Assembly (NCBI GenBank): GCA_963811605.1
Contig: CAWESA010000024.1
Span: 317,570 to 381,569 of the forward strand
Origin: CAVQLX01 sp963811605
GTDB lineage: Bacteria; Desulfobacterota; Binatia; DP-6
Direction of reading: 5' to 3'
Length of the DNA: 64,000 nucleotides
Numbering within the stretch: the stretch's first letter is position 1; each line of letters starts with the position of its first letter. The notes beneath the pieces were generated by a model, which was not told where the DNA came from, did not search any database, and saw nothing but the letters and a program-made list of their open reading frames with translations. The translations under genes and the position numbers were made by a program. Of the stretch, positions 26,870 to 36,228 are shown one piece after another.

Positions 26870-27721
26870 ATGGTCTTCACCCAGATCCGCACCGAGACGA
26901 GCGACGGCGTCTGCACCATCACGCTCGACCGGCCGGAGAAGCTGAACGCCTTCACCGAGACGATGATGCGCGAGCTGATCGCGGCGTTCGACGACAGCGA
27001 CGCCGACGACGCGGTGCGCGCCGTCATCGTCACTGGCGCGGGACGGGGGTTCTGCGCCGGCGCCGACCTGTCGACCGGCGGCGAGACCTTCGACTATGGC
27101 GACCGGGGCGAGGTCAAGGAGCATCGCGACGGCGGCGGGCTCGTCGCCCTGCGCATCTTCGAGTCGCGCAAGCCGGTGATCGCAGCCATCAACGGACCCG
27201 CGGTGGGCGTCGGCGTCACCATGACGCTGCCCATGGACATCCGCATCGCATCGAGCGCCGCCCGCTTCGGCTTCGTGTTCGCCCGGCGCGGGATCGTCCC
27301 GGAAGCGGCCTCGAGCTGGTTCCTCCCGCGGCTGGTCGGCATCAGCCAGGCCGCGGAGTGGTGCTACACCGGCCGGGTGTTTCCCGCCTCCGAGGCGCTG
27401 GCGGGACGGCTCGTGAGCCGGGTCGTCGAGCCCGAGGCGCTCCTCGAGACGGCGCACGGGATCGCGCGCGAGATCGCCGACCACGCCGCGCCGGTGTCGG
27501 TCACCATCACCCGCGGGCTGCTCTGGAGCATGCTCGGCGCCGATCATCCGATGGAGGCGCACAAGGTGGACTCGCGCCTCATCTACGAGCGTGGCCGCTC
27601 CGCCGACGCGGTCGAGGGCGTGTCCGCCTTCCTCGAGAAGCGCCCGGCGCATTTCCCCATGCGACCGAGCGCCGATCTGCCGGCGCACTGGCCGTGGTGG
27701 CCGCCGCGCCGGTTCTCCTGA
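26870..27721 (+). CDS. enoyl-CoA hydratase/isomerase
   Basis: A 283-residue crotonase-fold enzyme. LDRPEKLNAFTETMM is the N-terminal signature, GRGFCAGADLS forms the first half of the oxyanion hole, and INGPAVGVGVTMTLPMDIRIAS the second. ARRGIVPEAASSW supplies a Glu at one catalytic position. Likely hydrates or isomerises an unsaturated acyl-CoA in the same pathway as the MaoC hydratase upstream. It converges on the Cys-rich secreted protein gene. Confidence 0.93.
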   Translation: MVFTQIRTETSDGVCTITLDRPEKLNAFTETMMRELIAAFDDSDADDAVRAVIVTGAGRGFCAGADLSTGGETFDYGDRGEVKEHRDGGGLVALRIFESRKPVIAAINGPAVGVGVTMTLPMDIRIASSAARFGFVFARRGIVPEAASSWFLPRLVGISQAAEWCYTGRVFPASEALAGRLVSRVVEPEALLETAHGIAREIADHAAPVSVTITRGLLWSMLGADHPMEAHKVDSRLIYERGRSADAVEGVSAFLEKRPAHFPMRPSADLPAHWPWWPPRRFS

Positions 27722-27736
27722 TCGATCCCGGGGCCG

Positions 27737-30586
27737 CTATTTCTTCTTCTTCGGCTGCCCGACCAGGACGGCGGTGACCGACGTTTGGCGGGTCGTCCCG
27801 TCGCGCTCCGCCACCGAGGTGTCGAGGAAGACGGGAAGCTGGTTGCCCGATGCGGCGAGGGCGTTGCGGGCGGCCTTGTTGAGCTTGATCTTGAGGACCA
27901 CCTGCCCCTTCTTCGGAATCTTCGCCTTCTTGCGCTTCGAGTACTGGTCGCCGTGCAGGAGCTGCGCGGTCGGCGCGCCGCCCTGGCCGAGCGCGGCGAA
28001 GACCATGGTGCTGCAGCGCGCCCGCTGCGGCCCGATGCACGTCACCTTGACCACACCCTTGCGCGACGCCGAGACGATGGGGAGGGCGCCACCACCTCCG
28101 CCACCTCCCCCGGCGCCACCGCCCGAGCCTCCACCGGGAGGAATGCTCGGACCGCACACCCGCGTGCCGGCGCACGCGCCCGCCGCGCAGGTATCGTCGT
28201 CGGTACACTCGTCGGCGTCGTTGCACGACACACCGTCGGCATTGGTGAAGCGGCAGCCCGCCCCCGGATCGCACGTGTCCGCCGTGCACGCGTTGCCGTC
28301 GTCGCAGACCACCGGTTGGCCCTGACACGTCCCGTCGCCGCACGCATCCTGCTGCGTGCACGCGTTGCCGTCGTCGCAGGCAAGACCGGTGGGAAGCGCG
28401 GCATCCTGCACACAGCGTCCCGACGGCTCGTCGCAGCGGTCGGCGGTGCAGGCGTTGCCGTCGTCGCAGTCGCGCGGGGTGCCGCCGCCGCACGCCCCCT
28501 GGCTACACACCGTCGCGAGCGTGCAGAAGCGGCCATCGTCGCACGTCTGGCCGTCGGGCTCGAACTGACACGTCGGCGAGCAGCAGTCGCCGCCGACCTG
28601 GTTGCCATCGTCGCACTGCTCGCCCGGGTCGACGTTGCCGTTGCCGCAGCGCTGCATCTGCCGCAGCCCGACGTCGATGGCGCTGCCGCGGCGCGCGCGC
28701 CAGACGACCGCCGCATGACCCGCCGCCGTTCCGGCCACCGCGGGCATCTCGGCCACCACGTCCGCGGAGACCTCGCTCACCCCGAAAGGCTCCTCGAGCG
28801 CGCGGCCGTCGCGCGCGAGCCGCTGGGCGACGATCTCTCCCGCCTCCTCCCACGCCACCAGCACGTCGCCCGCGCCCCACGCGGCCACAGCCGGATCGCG
28901 CACGCTCCCGGTGGTCTCCAGCGCAACGGGCTGCGCGAACGCCGGGATGCCACCGTCGAGACGCTGAAAGAGCACGCGCGACGCCGCGGCGTCGGACCAC
29001 ACCGCGAGCACGCTCGCATCGAGCGGGGCCACCCGGGGTCCGCGCGCCAGGCCCGCGAAGGCCGGAAAGACGCAGGCCGACTGGGGAAGGACGAGCGGAT
29101 CGGCGCCCACCGCCGCGCCGGCGGCGTCATAGCGATGGACGCGGATGCCATCACCGTTCTCGCCGCACCAGACGACCGTGAAGTCACCGGCTGCGCCGAC
29201 CGCCACATCGGGCTGGGGCGGGGTGGTCCCGACGTCGATGAATCCGGCCGTGACGGGCGCTCCCTGCAGCTGCCCGCTGCCATCGAGACGCTGCGCCTGG
29301 ACGGGGCGCGTACGCTTTGGGCTGTCATAGCGCGCGCCCCACGTTGCGGTGAGCGCTCCGGCCGCGTTCACGCCGAGCCCGGGCGGGATCGCGCTGAACG
29401 AGCTGGGCGCCGAGGCGAGAGGCAGCTCGACTCCGACGGGCGCGGCGCTCGCGTCGAAGCGCTGCATGAGCGCGAGCGAGCTCTTGCTGACGCCGTCGCT
29501 CAGTCCCCAGGCGACGGCGAATCCGCCCTCGGGCATGCTGGCGATCCGCGGCGCGATCTGGGCCTGCACGAGCGTGGCGTTGACGCGAAACGGAATCGTC
29601 AGGGGCGTCCCGCCGGCATCGAACGACTGGCCGGCGATGCCGCGCGTATCACCGTCGATCGGGCCGTCCCACACGACGGTGGCGGTCCCCGCCTGATCGA
29701 GCGCCACGTCGGGTCGCGTCGCGTCGATGTTCTTGTTGGTGGAGTCTTCCGCCACGCCGGCGCCGATCGTCACCGCGGGGCCGTCGAGGTCACACGGGTC
29801 GCCCGTCCCGTCGCCGTCGCTGTCGCTCTGATCGAAGTTCGACACCAGGCGGCAGTTGTCGATACAGTCGCTCCACCCGTCGGCATCGCTGTCGAGCCGC
29901 AGCGGCGAGTAGCGCACGGCGGCCTGCGAGAGCGCGAAGTCCCCGAGCAGCCAGGTGATGCCGGTGGCACCGGTCTCGGACTCTATCCCGGCGGCGGCGC
30001 CGTCAGGACTTCCGAACGCGCTCCTGTAGCGCACGACGATCTCGCCGGTGGTTTCCACGAGCGCGATCTGGAAGGTGTTCAACACCGAGAGCCGCACCGC
30101 ATCCGGCACGTTGGTGAACTGCACCAGGAACTGGCGGTTCGGCGCCGAGCCGACGGTGGCGTAGGTCACCGACGCCCCTGCGAACGACGGCTCCAGATCC
30201 TTCCACAGGCCGGCGAGAACCGCGTTGGGAGAGCGGGCGTCGGGCATCGTCGAGCCGCGCACCCAGCGCGGGGTCGGCTCCTCGGCGGCGCCGAAGCGCA
30301 GGAAGCCGTTGGGGGATACGGTCACTGCCGCGTAGAGGCGGCCGAAGAACTCGAAGGCAAATGGCAGCGCGACTGCCGCGCTCGGGGTCTCGCCGCTGAA
30401 CGTGATCGGGGTGCCGAGGAGCGCGATGTCGGCGAAGTCCGTTCCGGGCGCGTCCGCGGCGAGGGGCGGGAAGGTGTCCGAGAACCCGTAGCACGAGCGC
30501 AGGTCGCGTCCAGTGCCGGCAAGAGCCTGGCCGGCCAGACCGACGAGGCAGCTCAGCGCGACCACCGGAAGCCAACGTATCCTCAT
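27737..30586 (-). CDS. large secreted protein with Cys-rich repeats and conserved C-terminal module
   Basis: A 949-residue exported protein. A signal peptide ends near QALA (residues 1-23). A beta-rich N-terminal domain is followed by a calcium-type Asp-rich stretch (LDSDADGWSDC, DSDGDGTGDPCD). About 300 residues of beta-propeller-like sequence come next (repeated VVWDG / VAWGL / TATWG strands). Then there are six to seven Cys-rich repeats of the type CDDGNACTADxCD, a poly-Gly linker, and a Lys-rich C-terminal module. Cys-rich CDDGN repeats are common in secreted myxobacterial and related proteins. Probably surface-exposed; function unknown. The C-terminal module is shared with the vWA protein nearby. 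Confidence 0.82.
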   Translation of the reverse strand: MRIRWLPVVALSCLVGLAGQALAGTGRDLRSCYGFSDTFPPLAADAPGTDFADIALLGTPITFSGETPSAAVALPFAFEFFGRLYAAVTVSPNGFLRFGAAEEPTPRWVRGSTMPDARSPNAVLAGLWKDLEPSFAGASVTYATVGSAPNRQFLVQFTNVPDAVRLSVLNTFQIALVETTGEIVVRYRSAFGSPDGAAAGIESETGATGITWLLGDFALSQAAVRYSPLRLDSDADGWSDCIDNCRLVSNFDQSDSDGDGTGDPCDLDGPAVTIGAGVAEDSTNKNIDATRPDVALDQAGTATVVWDGPIDGDTRGIAGQSFDAGGTPLTIPFRVNATLVQAQIAPRIASMPEGGFAVAWGLSDGVSKSSLALMQRFDASAAPVGVELPLASAPSSFSAIPPGLGVNAAGALTATWGARYDSPKRTRPVQAQRLDGSGQLQGAPVTAGFIDVGTTPPQPDVAVGAAGDFTVVWCGENGDGIRVHRYDAAGAAVGADPLVLPQSACVFPAFAGLARGPRVAPLDASVLAVWSDAAASRVLFQRLDGGIPAFAQPVALETTGSVRDPAVAAWGAGDVLVAWEEAGEIVAQRLARDGRALEEPFGVSEVSADVVAEMPAVAGTAAGHAAVVWRARRGSAIDVGLRQMQRCGNGNVDPGEQCDDGNQVGGDCCSPTCQFEPDGQTCDDGRFCTLATVCSQGACGGGTPRDCDDGNACTADRCDEPSGRCVQDAALPTGLACDDGNACTQQDACGDGTCQGQPVVCDDGNACTADTCDPGAGCRFTNADGVSCNDADECTDDDTCAAGACAGTRVCGPSIPPGGGSGGGAGGGGGGGGALPIVSASRKGVVKVTCIGPQRARCSTMVFAALGQGGAPTAQLLHGDQYSKRKKAKIPKKGQVVLKIKLNKAARNALAASGNQLPVFLDTSVAERDGTTRQTSVTAVLVGQPKKKK

Positions 30587-30707
30587 TTTGCGACACGGGA
30601 CGCGCGCCGCGCTCCCCGTACTGTGCAATGTACCCGGTCCCCTACCCCTGCCGCGAGCCCCGTCCGACACTGATGACGGACCGCAAGGCCTCTGCGCCCC
30701 CGGGGGG

Positions 30708-32207
30708 TCAGGCGAGCAGGAGCCCTGCCCGTGCCAGGGCGTGGAGCCGAGCCTCGAGATCCTCGAGCGCGAGCGGTGGCTGGAGCCCCGCGGCGATGGC
30801 CTCGCGATCGCGCGAGCCGTCGAGCAGGTCGAGCAGGACCCGATCCGGGCCCTCGAGCTGGATCACCCGGTGCCGCAGCGACGCGACGCGGGCGGCCGTC
30901 CGTGCCTGGAAGCGCGCGAGTGGACTCGCCAGCGGTCGCCCCCCGGGGGCCAGCGCCGCCCGCCCGCTCCACGCGTGCAGCTCGAGAAATCCGCCGAGCC
31001 AGATCACCACGAGCGACTCGACGAGTCCGCCCTCCTCCTCGTCGGTGATGGCGTCCGAGCGACCGAGCAGGCGTGCGGCCGCGTCCAGCAGCGCCCCGAA
31101 TTCGATGGGCTCGCCCCGGCGCGCGATCAGGATCGACAGCGTCGCCTTCACCAGAGGATGCGACGCGGACAGCGTCGCACCGCGGGCACTGCGGTACTTC
31201 GCCGCGGCGGCGCCGTCGGGCTCCCCGGGAACCTCCATCAGCTGGGAGTCCGAGGTGAGCAGCAGCCCGCGCAGGCTGCCGGCCGCGTAGTCGCGTCGCA
31301 GCCGGACGTCGTCGTGACACAGCAGCGTGCGGCGGAAGGTGCGGTTGCGGAGAAAATCGAGGTACTGCTCGAACTGCACCTGATCGTCGGCCATGCGGCG
31401 GAGCGTGGCCTCCACATCGGGCGGGAACTCGCCGGGCATCACGGTGGTGGGCTGGGCCTCGCCGACGTAGCGCAATCCGTGCGCTGCGGCCCGCGCCACG
31501 AACTCGTGAAAGTAGACGGGCCGGTTGTCGGCCTCGAGGTGCTCGTGGAACAGGTACGAGTCGGGCGCATTGCGCAGCAGCTCCGCTTCCTCACGCAGGT
31601 GCGAGCCGAAGGGCGAGTCGGGTCGATTGACCGCGGCGGCGAGGAAGTCGAGAAATGCCCGCGACTGCGCCACTCGCTCGGCGGGCTCCTCGAAGCGACG
31701 CGCGTGGAACAGCATCATCTCGCGCACCATGCCGCGCAGGTGCCAGCCGGGATAGGTGTTGTAGCTCACGTAGGCCAGTCCCTGCGGCGCCAGATGCCGT
31801 GCGCACGCGGCGAGGATCCCGTCCTGCACGGCCGGCGGCACCCACGAGTACACGCCGTGGCAGACGATGTAGTCGAATGTCCCGAGCGTCTCCGGCAGGT
31901 CGGTGACGCTCAGCGCTTCGAGCGTGACGTTCCCGAGCGCGACCGCCTCGACGATCGCCCGCCCGGCGGCCACCTGGGCGGGCGACAGGTCGACCCCGAC
32001 GAAGGTACCACGAGGAATCCCCACCGCCATCGGGATCAAGTTGCCGCCGCTGGCGCAGCCGAGCTCGAGCACGCGACAGCGATCCACGGGCGCGGGACGC
32101 ATGCCGGCGACCGAGGCGACCGTCGCCAGGTGATCGGGATGAGTGACCCAGAGCGGGTAGCTCTCGTACGGGACGTCGTCGTAGCTCGTCGGCGACGCGT
32201 CGAGCAT
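30708..32207 (-). CDS. SAM-dependent methyltransferase with methyltransferase-regulatory domain
   Basis: A 499-residue protein. Motif I is CRVLELGCASGGNLIPMA (residues 45-62), with FVGVDLSPAQ and DYIVCHGVYSWV. The region from about 215 is a MethyTransf_Reg-type domain, and the last 100 residues are helical with a winged-helix-like end (LLDLLDGSRDREAIA). This layout matches rickettsial protein-lysine methyltransferases that modify outer-membrane proteins. Its location between two secreted-protein genes fits such a role (inference). Confidence 0.88.
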   Translation of the reverse strand: MLDASPTSYDDVPYESYPLWVTHPDHLATVASVAGMRPAPVDRCRVLELGCASGGNLIPMAVGIPRGTFVGVDLSPAQVAAGRAIVEAVALGNVTLEALSVTDLPETLGTFDYIVCHGVYSWVPPAVQDGILAACARHLAPQGLAYVSYNTYPGWHLRGMVREMMLFHARRFEEPAERVAQSRAFLDFLAAAVNRPDSPFGSHLREEAELLRNAPDSYLFHEHLEADNRPVYFHEFVARAAAHGLRYVGEAQPTTVMPGEFPPDVEATLRRMADDQVQFEQYLDFLRNRTFRRTLLCHDDVRLRRDYAAGSLRGLLLTSDSQLMEVPGEPDGAAAAKYRSARGATLSASHPLVKATLSILIARRGEPIEFGALLDAAARLLGRSDAITDEEEGGLVESLVVIWLGGFLELHAWSGRAALAPGGRPLASPLARFQARTAARVASLRHRVIQLEGPDRVLLDLLDGSRDREAIAAGLQPPLALEDLEARLHALARAGLLLA

Positions 32208-32224
32208 TCCCCGTCCCCCGGTCC

Positions 32225-34495
32225 TCAGAGCCGGCTGATCAGCGTCTTGAAGAGCGCGTTCAGGGTCGAGCCCTTGCGCTCCTGGACGTTCGCCTGTGTC
32301 TGCAGCGGCAACGAGGTGCTGCGCGCGAGCAAGGTGCGTCCGAGGGCGTTGAGCTTGAGCTTCACCCGCACCTGGCCGCGCCGCGACGGCTTGAACTTGC
32401 GCGCCACCCTGTTCGTCACCACCACGAACCCCGTCGGTGCGTGTGAGCCGCGGCCGAAGGTCACGGCGGCCTGCGAGCCGCCGCAGGCCGCCGCGAGCCG
32501 CTGCGCCAGCTTGTGACACGCCTTGGTGGTGCACTCGCCGAGGACGGGCAGGTCGCCGCACGCCACGAAGCCCTGCAGCTGGACCCGCGTCGTCCCGGCG
32601 TCACCGTTGCCCGGCAGCTGGATCACCACCGGAATGGTCACCCGCTTCTGATTCGCCGGCACGCCGACGTCGAGGGGGATCGTCAGGCCGAGCTGCACGC
32701 CCTGACAGACGTTGCCGACGCAGGCCGACGTCCCGGTCGCCGGGTCGCCGTCGTCACACAGGGCGCCCTCGCCTCTCGGCAGATTGGCGGGACAGACCGG
32801 GCTGGCGCCGTCGCAGAGCGCGTCGGCATCGCACGCCGCGCCGGCGGCGCGGCACACGGTCCCGGCCTGCGCAACGTGGCAGGTGGCGTCGCAACACGAG
32901 CCGGGCGCGCCGTTGGCGTCGCCGGCGTCACACTGCTCGCCCAGTGACGCGTCCACGCTCCCGTCCCCGCACCGCGCCGGGATGGTCGTGGTGGTGGTGG
33001 TGGTCGTGGGCGGCGGTGGCCGGCACTCGACGCCCACGGAGACGCTCGCCAGAGGGGCGCCGCTGTCGTGATCCGCGAAATCGAGGAAGAACCCGCCGCT
33101 CGGGGCGCCTGAGCCGCTGAACGTGACGTGGAAGCAGGCGGTCCCGCCCGCCGCGACGTTCTCGACCACGGCCGGATCGATGCTCGTCGTGATGCCGGGC
33201 GGAATGTCACCACCCGCCGTGAGGGCGACGTTGGCCGTGCTCGCGGTGGTCGCCGCGACGATGGCGGCGATGATGGCGTCCTGGAGCGGTGTGCCCTCCG
33301 CGGCGCTGTCGAACACGAGCGGATGCCCCTCGGAGTCGACCGCTCCGGTGAGGCGAGCGAGCGCGGACAGGAACACGGACGGATCCGTGCTCGGCCCCAC
33401 CGGCTCCGCCGCGGCGGTGAAGCCCGCGGCCGCGGTGAAGCCCGCGCCCGCCCGGAGCACCGACGCGCCGTCCGCGCTTGCCGCGAGCAATCCCAGCACT
33501 CGGATGCCGGCGGCATCGAGCGCCGCCACGGTGGCGGGCAGCGTCGCCGCGCCGTTCGGGGCGATCGCGCCGTCGACCGTGCTCGTGTCGAGGTTCTTCG
33601 AGTCCGACACGTAGCCGAAGCGGTCGGTGCCGGGCTCTGTCGACGAGCACGCGAAGTCGGCGACCGACACCGTGGCGGCGCCCGTGCCCACGTCGACCGG
33701 GATGCCCAGCTCGGGATCGAACGCCGCCACCGTGCAGATGTCGGTCGCGAGGATGACGAGACGCAGGGCATCGTGACGGAATCCCGCGCCGCCGATCGAG
33801 CCCGAGTGCGGCACGTCCGGGAGCAAGGTGGAGAAGGGCGGCACGTCGCCGCTCAGATCCATCTGCTGCTGCGTCTCGAGCGATCCCGCCACCTCGACGT
33901 GCTTGAATCCAGTGGTCGACCCGTCGCCGTCGCCGTCGAAGCCGGCGCCGGTCGCGACCTGGTAGAGCGCCTCGAGCGCCGACTCGGGGGTATCGCCGCC
34001 GTCGGCGGGCGCCTTCCGTCCCAGCGCCGCGGTGATCAGGCGATTGCGCAGGGCCGGTCCGCCCGCGTCGGCCGCCGTCACGATGGGCTGATTCAGGAGA
34101 AACGGGCGCCCGTCCATCGTCTGGTCGGCGAAGCCAGCGCCCGGGCCGCCGTAGTCCTCGAACCGACCGATCCCGAACCCGAAATCGATTCCGGGCAGAG
34201 CGCTCTCGAGATTCGCCACCAGTCCGTCGAAGACCTGTGCCACCTGCGGCGCGAGGTCCGCGAAGCTTCCGGTGTCGTCAAGCAGGAGGAAGACGTCCAC
34301 CTTGGAGACGGTCGACGCGGGCGGGAACTGGAAGCAGACGTCCTGCATCTCGGAGCCGTCGCTGCACACCGGCGAGGCCGCGGACAGGTCGATGGAGGGG
34401 GGCGTGACCGTCTGGGCCGAGGCGCCCGCCATCCAGATCAAGCTCGCGGCGCCAGCTACGAGGGCACGGATGGCCGACGGAAACCGGATTCTCAC
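32225..34495 (-). CDS. secreted von Willebrand A-domain protein with Thr-rich linker
   Basis: A 756-residue exported protein. Signal peptide to about residue 27 (ending GASA). A vWA/integrin-like domain at about 45-400 has a MIDAS-like DDTGS. A beta domain is followed by a PPPP-poly-Thr linker, a Cys-rich segment (CGDGSVDASLGEQCD and onward) and a C-terminal module RGQVRVKLKLNALGRTLLA. The GTG start precedes a perfect signal peptide. Probably an adhesin or surface structural protein; no catalytic motif seen. Same strand and 17 bases from the methyltransferase gene. Confidence 0.82.
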   Translation of the reverse strand: MRIRFPSAIRALVAGAASLIWMAGASAQTVTPPSIDLSAASPVCSDGSEMQDVCFQFPPASTVSKVDVFLLLDDTGSFADLAPQVAQVFDGLVANLESALPGIDFGFGIGRFEDYGGPGAGFADQTMDGRPFLLNQPIVTAADAGGPALRNRLITAALGRKAPADGGDTPESALEALYQVATGAGFDGDGDGSTTGFKHVEVAGSLETQQQMDLSGDVPPFSTLLPDVPHSGSIGGAGFRHDALRLVILATDICTVAAFDPELGIPVDVGTGAATVSVADFACSSTEPGTDRFGYVSDSKNLDTSTVDGAIAPNGAATLPATVAALDAAGIRVLGLLAASADGASVLRAGAGFTAAAGFTAAAEPVGPSTDPSVFLSALARLTGAVDSEGHPLVFDSAAEGTPLQDAIIAAIVAATTASTANVALTAGGDIPPGITTSIDPAVVENVAAGGTACFHVTFSGSGAPSGGFFLDFADHDSGAPLASVSVGVECRPPPPTTTTTTTTIPARCGDGSVDASLGEQCDAGDANGAPGSCCDATCHVAQAGTVCRAAGAACDADALCDGASPVCPANLPRGEGALCDDGDPATGTSACVGNVCQGVQLGLTIPLDVGVPANQKRVTIPVVIQLPGNGDAGTTRVQLQGFVACGDLPVLGECTTKACHKLAQRLAAACGGSQAAVTFGRGSHAPTGFVVVTNRVARKFKPSRRGQVRVKLKLNALGRTLLARSTSLPLQTQANVQERKGSTLNALFKTLISRL
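32983..33009. repeat. GTG/GTC trinucleotide tract encoding poly-Thr linker
   Basis: Nearly uninterrupted GTG/GTC triplets encode eight consecutive Thr in the vWA protein linker. Triplet length changes would preserve the frame and only alter linker length. Confidence 0.8.
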
Positions 34496-34903
34496 GTTCG
34501 TTGTCCTCAGTGTCGGTCGGGAGGCGTCCGGAGAGCCGACGCCCCGGAGAAGAGAAGTGCGTCTGCGGGCATGTCGTGGTGTGGCTGGACGTTCATGAGC
34601 CCGGCGGCGGGACGGCCGTCGAGCGATGCGACTGCGACTGCGTTCCGCAGACCGCTACGGGCGTTCGCCGGCGACGGGCCCATCGCAGATGCGAGGGCGT
34701 TGGCCTCGTTTGCGCTCGCCTCGACTGCGCCGGTTGCAGCATGTCCTCGTCGATGCGGTACTTGATCGACGTCCCCAGGGTCAAGCCGGTCTCCGCATGA
34801 CGGGCCCGCTCGCGCTCGCGGCCGCGAATTCGCGGCGATCGGCCGGTCGGAGCCCGGAGACTGCCCCGGGCAGATCACCCCAGCCGGGGTGGCTCGAACC
34901 CGA
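34496..34903. other. intergenic region without supported gene
   Basis: About 400 bases between two minus-strand genes. No convincing gene. A GAGGAC near 34505 may act as the ribosome-binding site of the vWA gene. GC-rich inverted repeats (34861-34873 and 34877-34890) lie just downstream of the beta-barrel gene but lack a U-run. Confidence 0.6.
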
Positions 34904-36109
34904 TCAGAAGGTCCACTCGATGCCGCCCGCCGGCACCACCGCCGCGCGCAGACCTTGCTGCGTGAGCGGGATGATGGCCAGCAGGTAGACGTTGGCGGAT
35001 GCGAAGGGGTTGAACTTGATGCCGGTCGAGAGGTCGACGATGTCCGTCCGGCGCACCACGCCGGTGACCGAGGTCGAGGTCTGGCTGACCAGGAAGTCGC
35101 CCGCCACGAAGTTCGGCGGAACGTTGCCCACCGGCACCGTGAACTTGTCGTCGTCCAGGCCCGAGCTGCCCAGGATGTCGACCAGGAAGGCGAGCTGGTC
35201 GAGCGCCTGGATGGTGGCACCGATCCCGTAGCGCGCCCGCGAGCGCTCGGTGTCCTGGGTGTCGAACTCCATGCCGAGGTTCATGTGGATGTCGTTCCTG
35301 CCGAACGGCCGCGACAGGATGAGCGTCGGCGTGATGGTGAAGTCGCCGAGCCCCTGGAAGTTGCCCTCGCTACCGCTCGGCATGCGGAGCGTGAGCGCGC
35401 CCGCCAGCAGGACGACGTCGGGATCGTCGTAGAAGCGGTACTTGGTGCGTAGCAGGATGTCCCCGATTCCGAACGCGCTGTCGTGGAAGCTGGCCGGACC
35501 GATGTCGGGCACGCCCTCGACCACACCGCCCGCCTGACCGTCGAGGTCGAGCGTGGTGTAGAGCATGGGGACCAGCAGGTTCACGTCCCACTTGTCGGTG
35601 ATGCCGTACGTGAAGTTGAACGAGAAGACGTTCTCCTTGAGCGAGAAATCGTTGCCGACGAATGCGCCGGCCACGTTCACGCCATCGACCGTCTGTCCCT
35701 GGAAGCCGAACTGGAGCTGCTTGCCGAAGCTCTCGCCGTTGAGGTCGGTCAGGTTGGCGAACTGGTACGAGAAGATGATGTCGAATTTCCCCTCGCCGAC
35801 GGTCTCGCCGCGATCGAGAAAGACCGGCCCGAGCGAGCCCGCGGAGCGCTCGAATACCCCCAGCGACGGATTGTAGGAGTACGTGAAGCTGGTCGAGTTG
35901 GCGGGCACCGGCAGCTGGATGCTGCCGAGCGCCTCGCGCTGGATGAACTCGCCGACGAGGTTGGGGAACTCGAGGTTCTGCACCACCCGGCCGACGTTCT
36001 GGTTGATGAAGCCTTCGAGCGAGTTCGAGATCGAGGCCGCGGCCAGACCGGAGCTCGCCAGCCAACCGCCGAGGACGCCCATCACCCACGCGATCCTGCG
36101 CGTCTTCAT
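34904..36109 (-). CDS. outer-membrane beta-barrel protein (MetA-pathway/transporter type)
   Basis: A 401-residue exported protein. Signal peptide MKTRRIAWVMGVLGGWLASSGLAAA, then amphipathic strands through to the end, typical of a porin-like barrel (alternating aromatic residues; GITDKWDVNLLVPML, GIGDILLRTKYRFYD, GLGDFTITPTLIL). The final residue is Phe (IEWTF), the usual signal for BAM-dependent assembly. The pattern resembles the family annotated as transporter/phenol MetA deg. Strong AGGAGGG ribosome-binding site and a good promoter upstream. The transported compound is unknown. Confidence 0.85.
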   Translation of the reverse strand: MKTRRIAWVMGVLGGWLASSGLAAASISNSLEGFINQNVGRVVQNLEFPNLVGEFIQREALGSIQLPVPANSTSFTYSYNPSLGVFERSAGSLGPVFLDRGETVGEGKFDIIFSYQFANLTDLNGESFGKQLQFGFQGQTVDGVNVAGAFVGNDFSLKENVFSFNFTYGITDKWDVNLLVPMLYTTLDLDGQAGGVVEGVPDIGPASFHDSAFGIGDILLRTKYRFYDDPDVVLLAGALTLRMPSGSEGNFQGLGDFTITPTLILSRPFGRNDIHMNLGMEFDTQDTERSRARYGIGATIQALDQLAFLVDILGSSGLDDDKFTVPVGNVPPNFVAGDFLVSQTSTSVTGVVRRTDIVDLSTGIKFNPFASANVYLLAIIPLTQQGLRAAVVPAGGIEWTF

Positions 36110-36152
36110 GACAACCCTCCTGCGCCGTGCGTCCGCCGGTGCGAACCCCAGG

Positions 36153-36181
36153 GTCCTAGCGACCCGACGTATGGAAGTCAA
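36153..36181 (-). promoter_or_regulatory. candidate promoter for the beta-barrel gene
   Basis: On the minus strand TTGACT (36176-36181) is followed after exactly 17 bases by TAGGAC (36153-36158), 44 bases upstream of the ATG. The same hexamer pair type occurs at 12987-13015. Confidence 0.5.
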
Positions 36182-36228
36182 CCAATTGCAGGGCTTAGCT
36201 GGATAGCAACGGCGCTACCGTGCGTGCA

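Noticed and set aside
27785..30673. A 962-codon plus-strand open frame
   Set aside because: Antisense to the Cys-rich secreted protein, with Arg/His/Ala composition typical of a shadow frame.
32983..33009. Triplet repeats as a possible CRISPR or regulatory repeat
   Set aside because: In-frame Thr codons of a linker; no spacer structure.
34593..34800. A minus-strand frame containing TGLTLGTSIKYRIDEDM, like a beta-barrel fragment
   Set aside because: Too short, no start with context, flanks are Arg/Pro shadow sequence; at best a remnant.
34861..34890. Two GC-rich hairpins after the beta-barrel gene as a terminator
   Set aside because: Stems of only 5 bp and no T-run; common by chance at this GC content.
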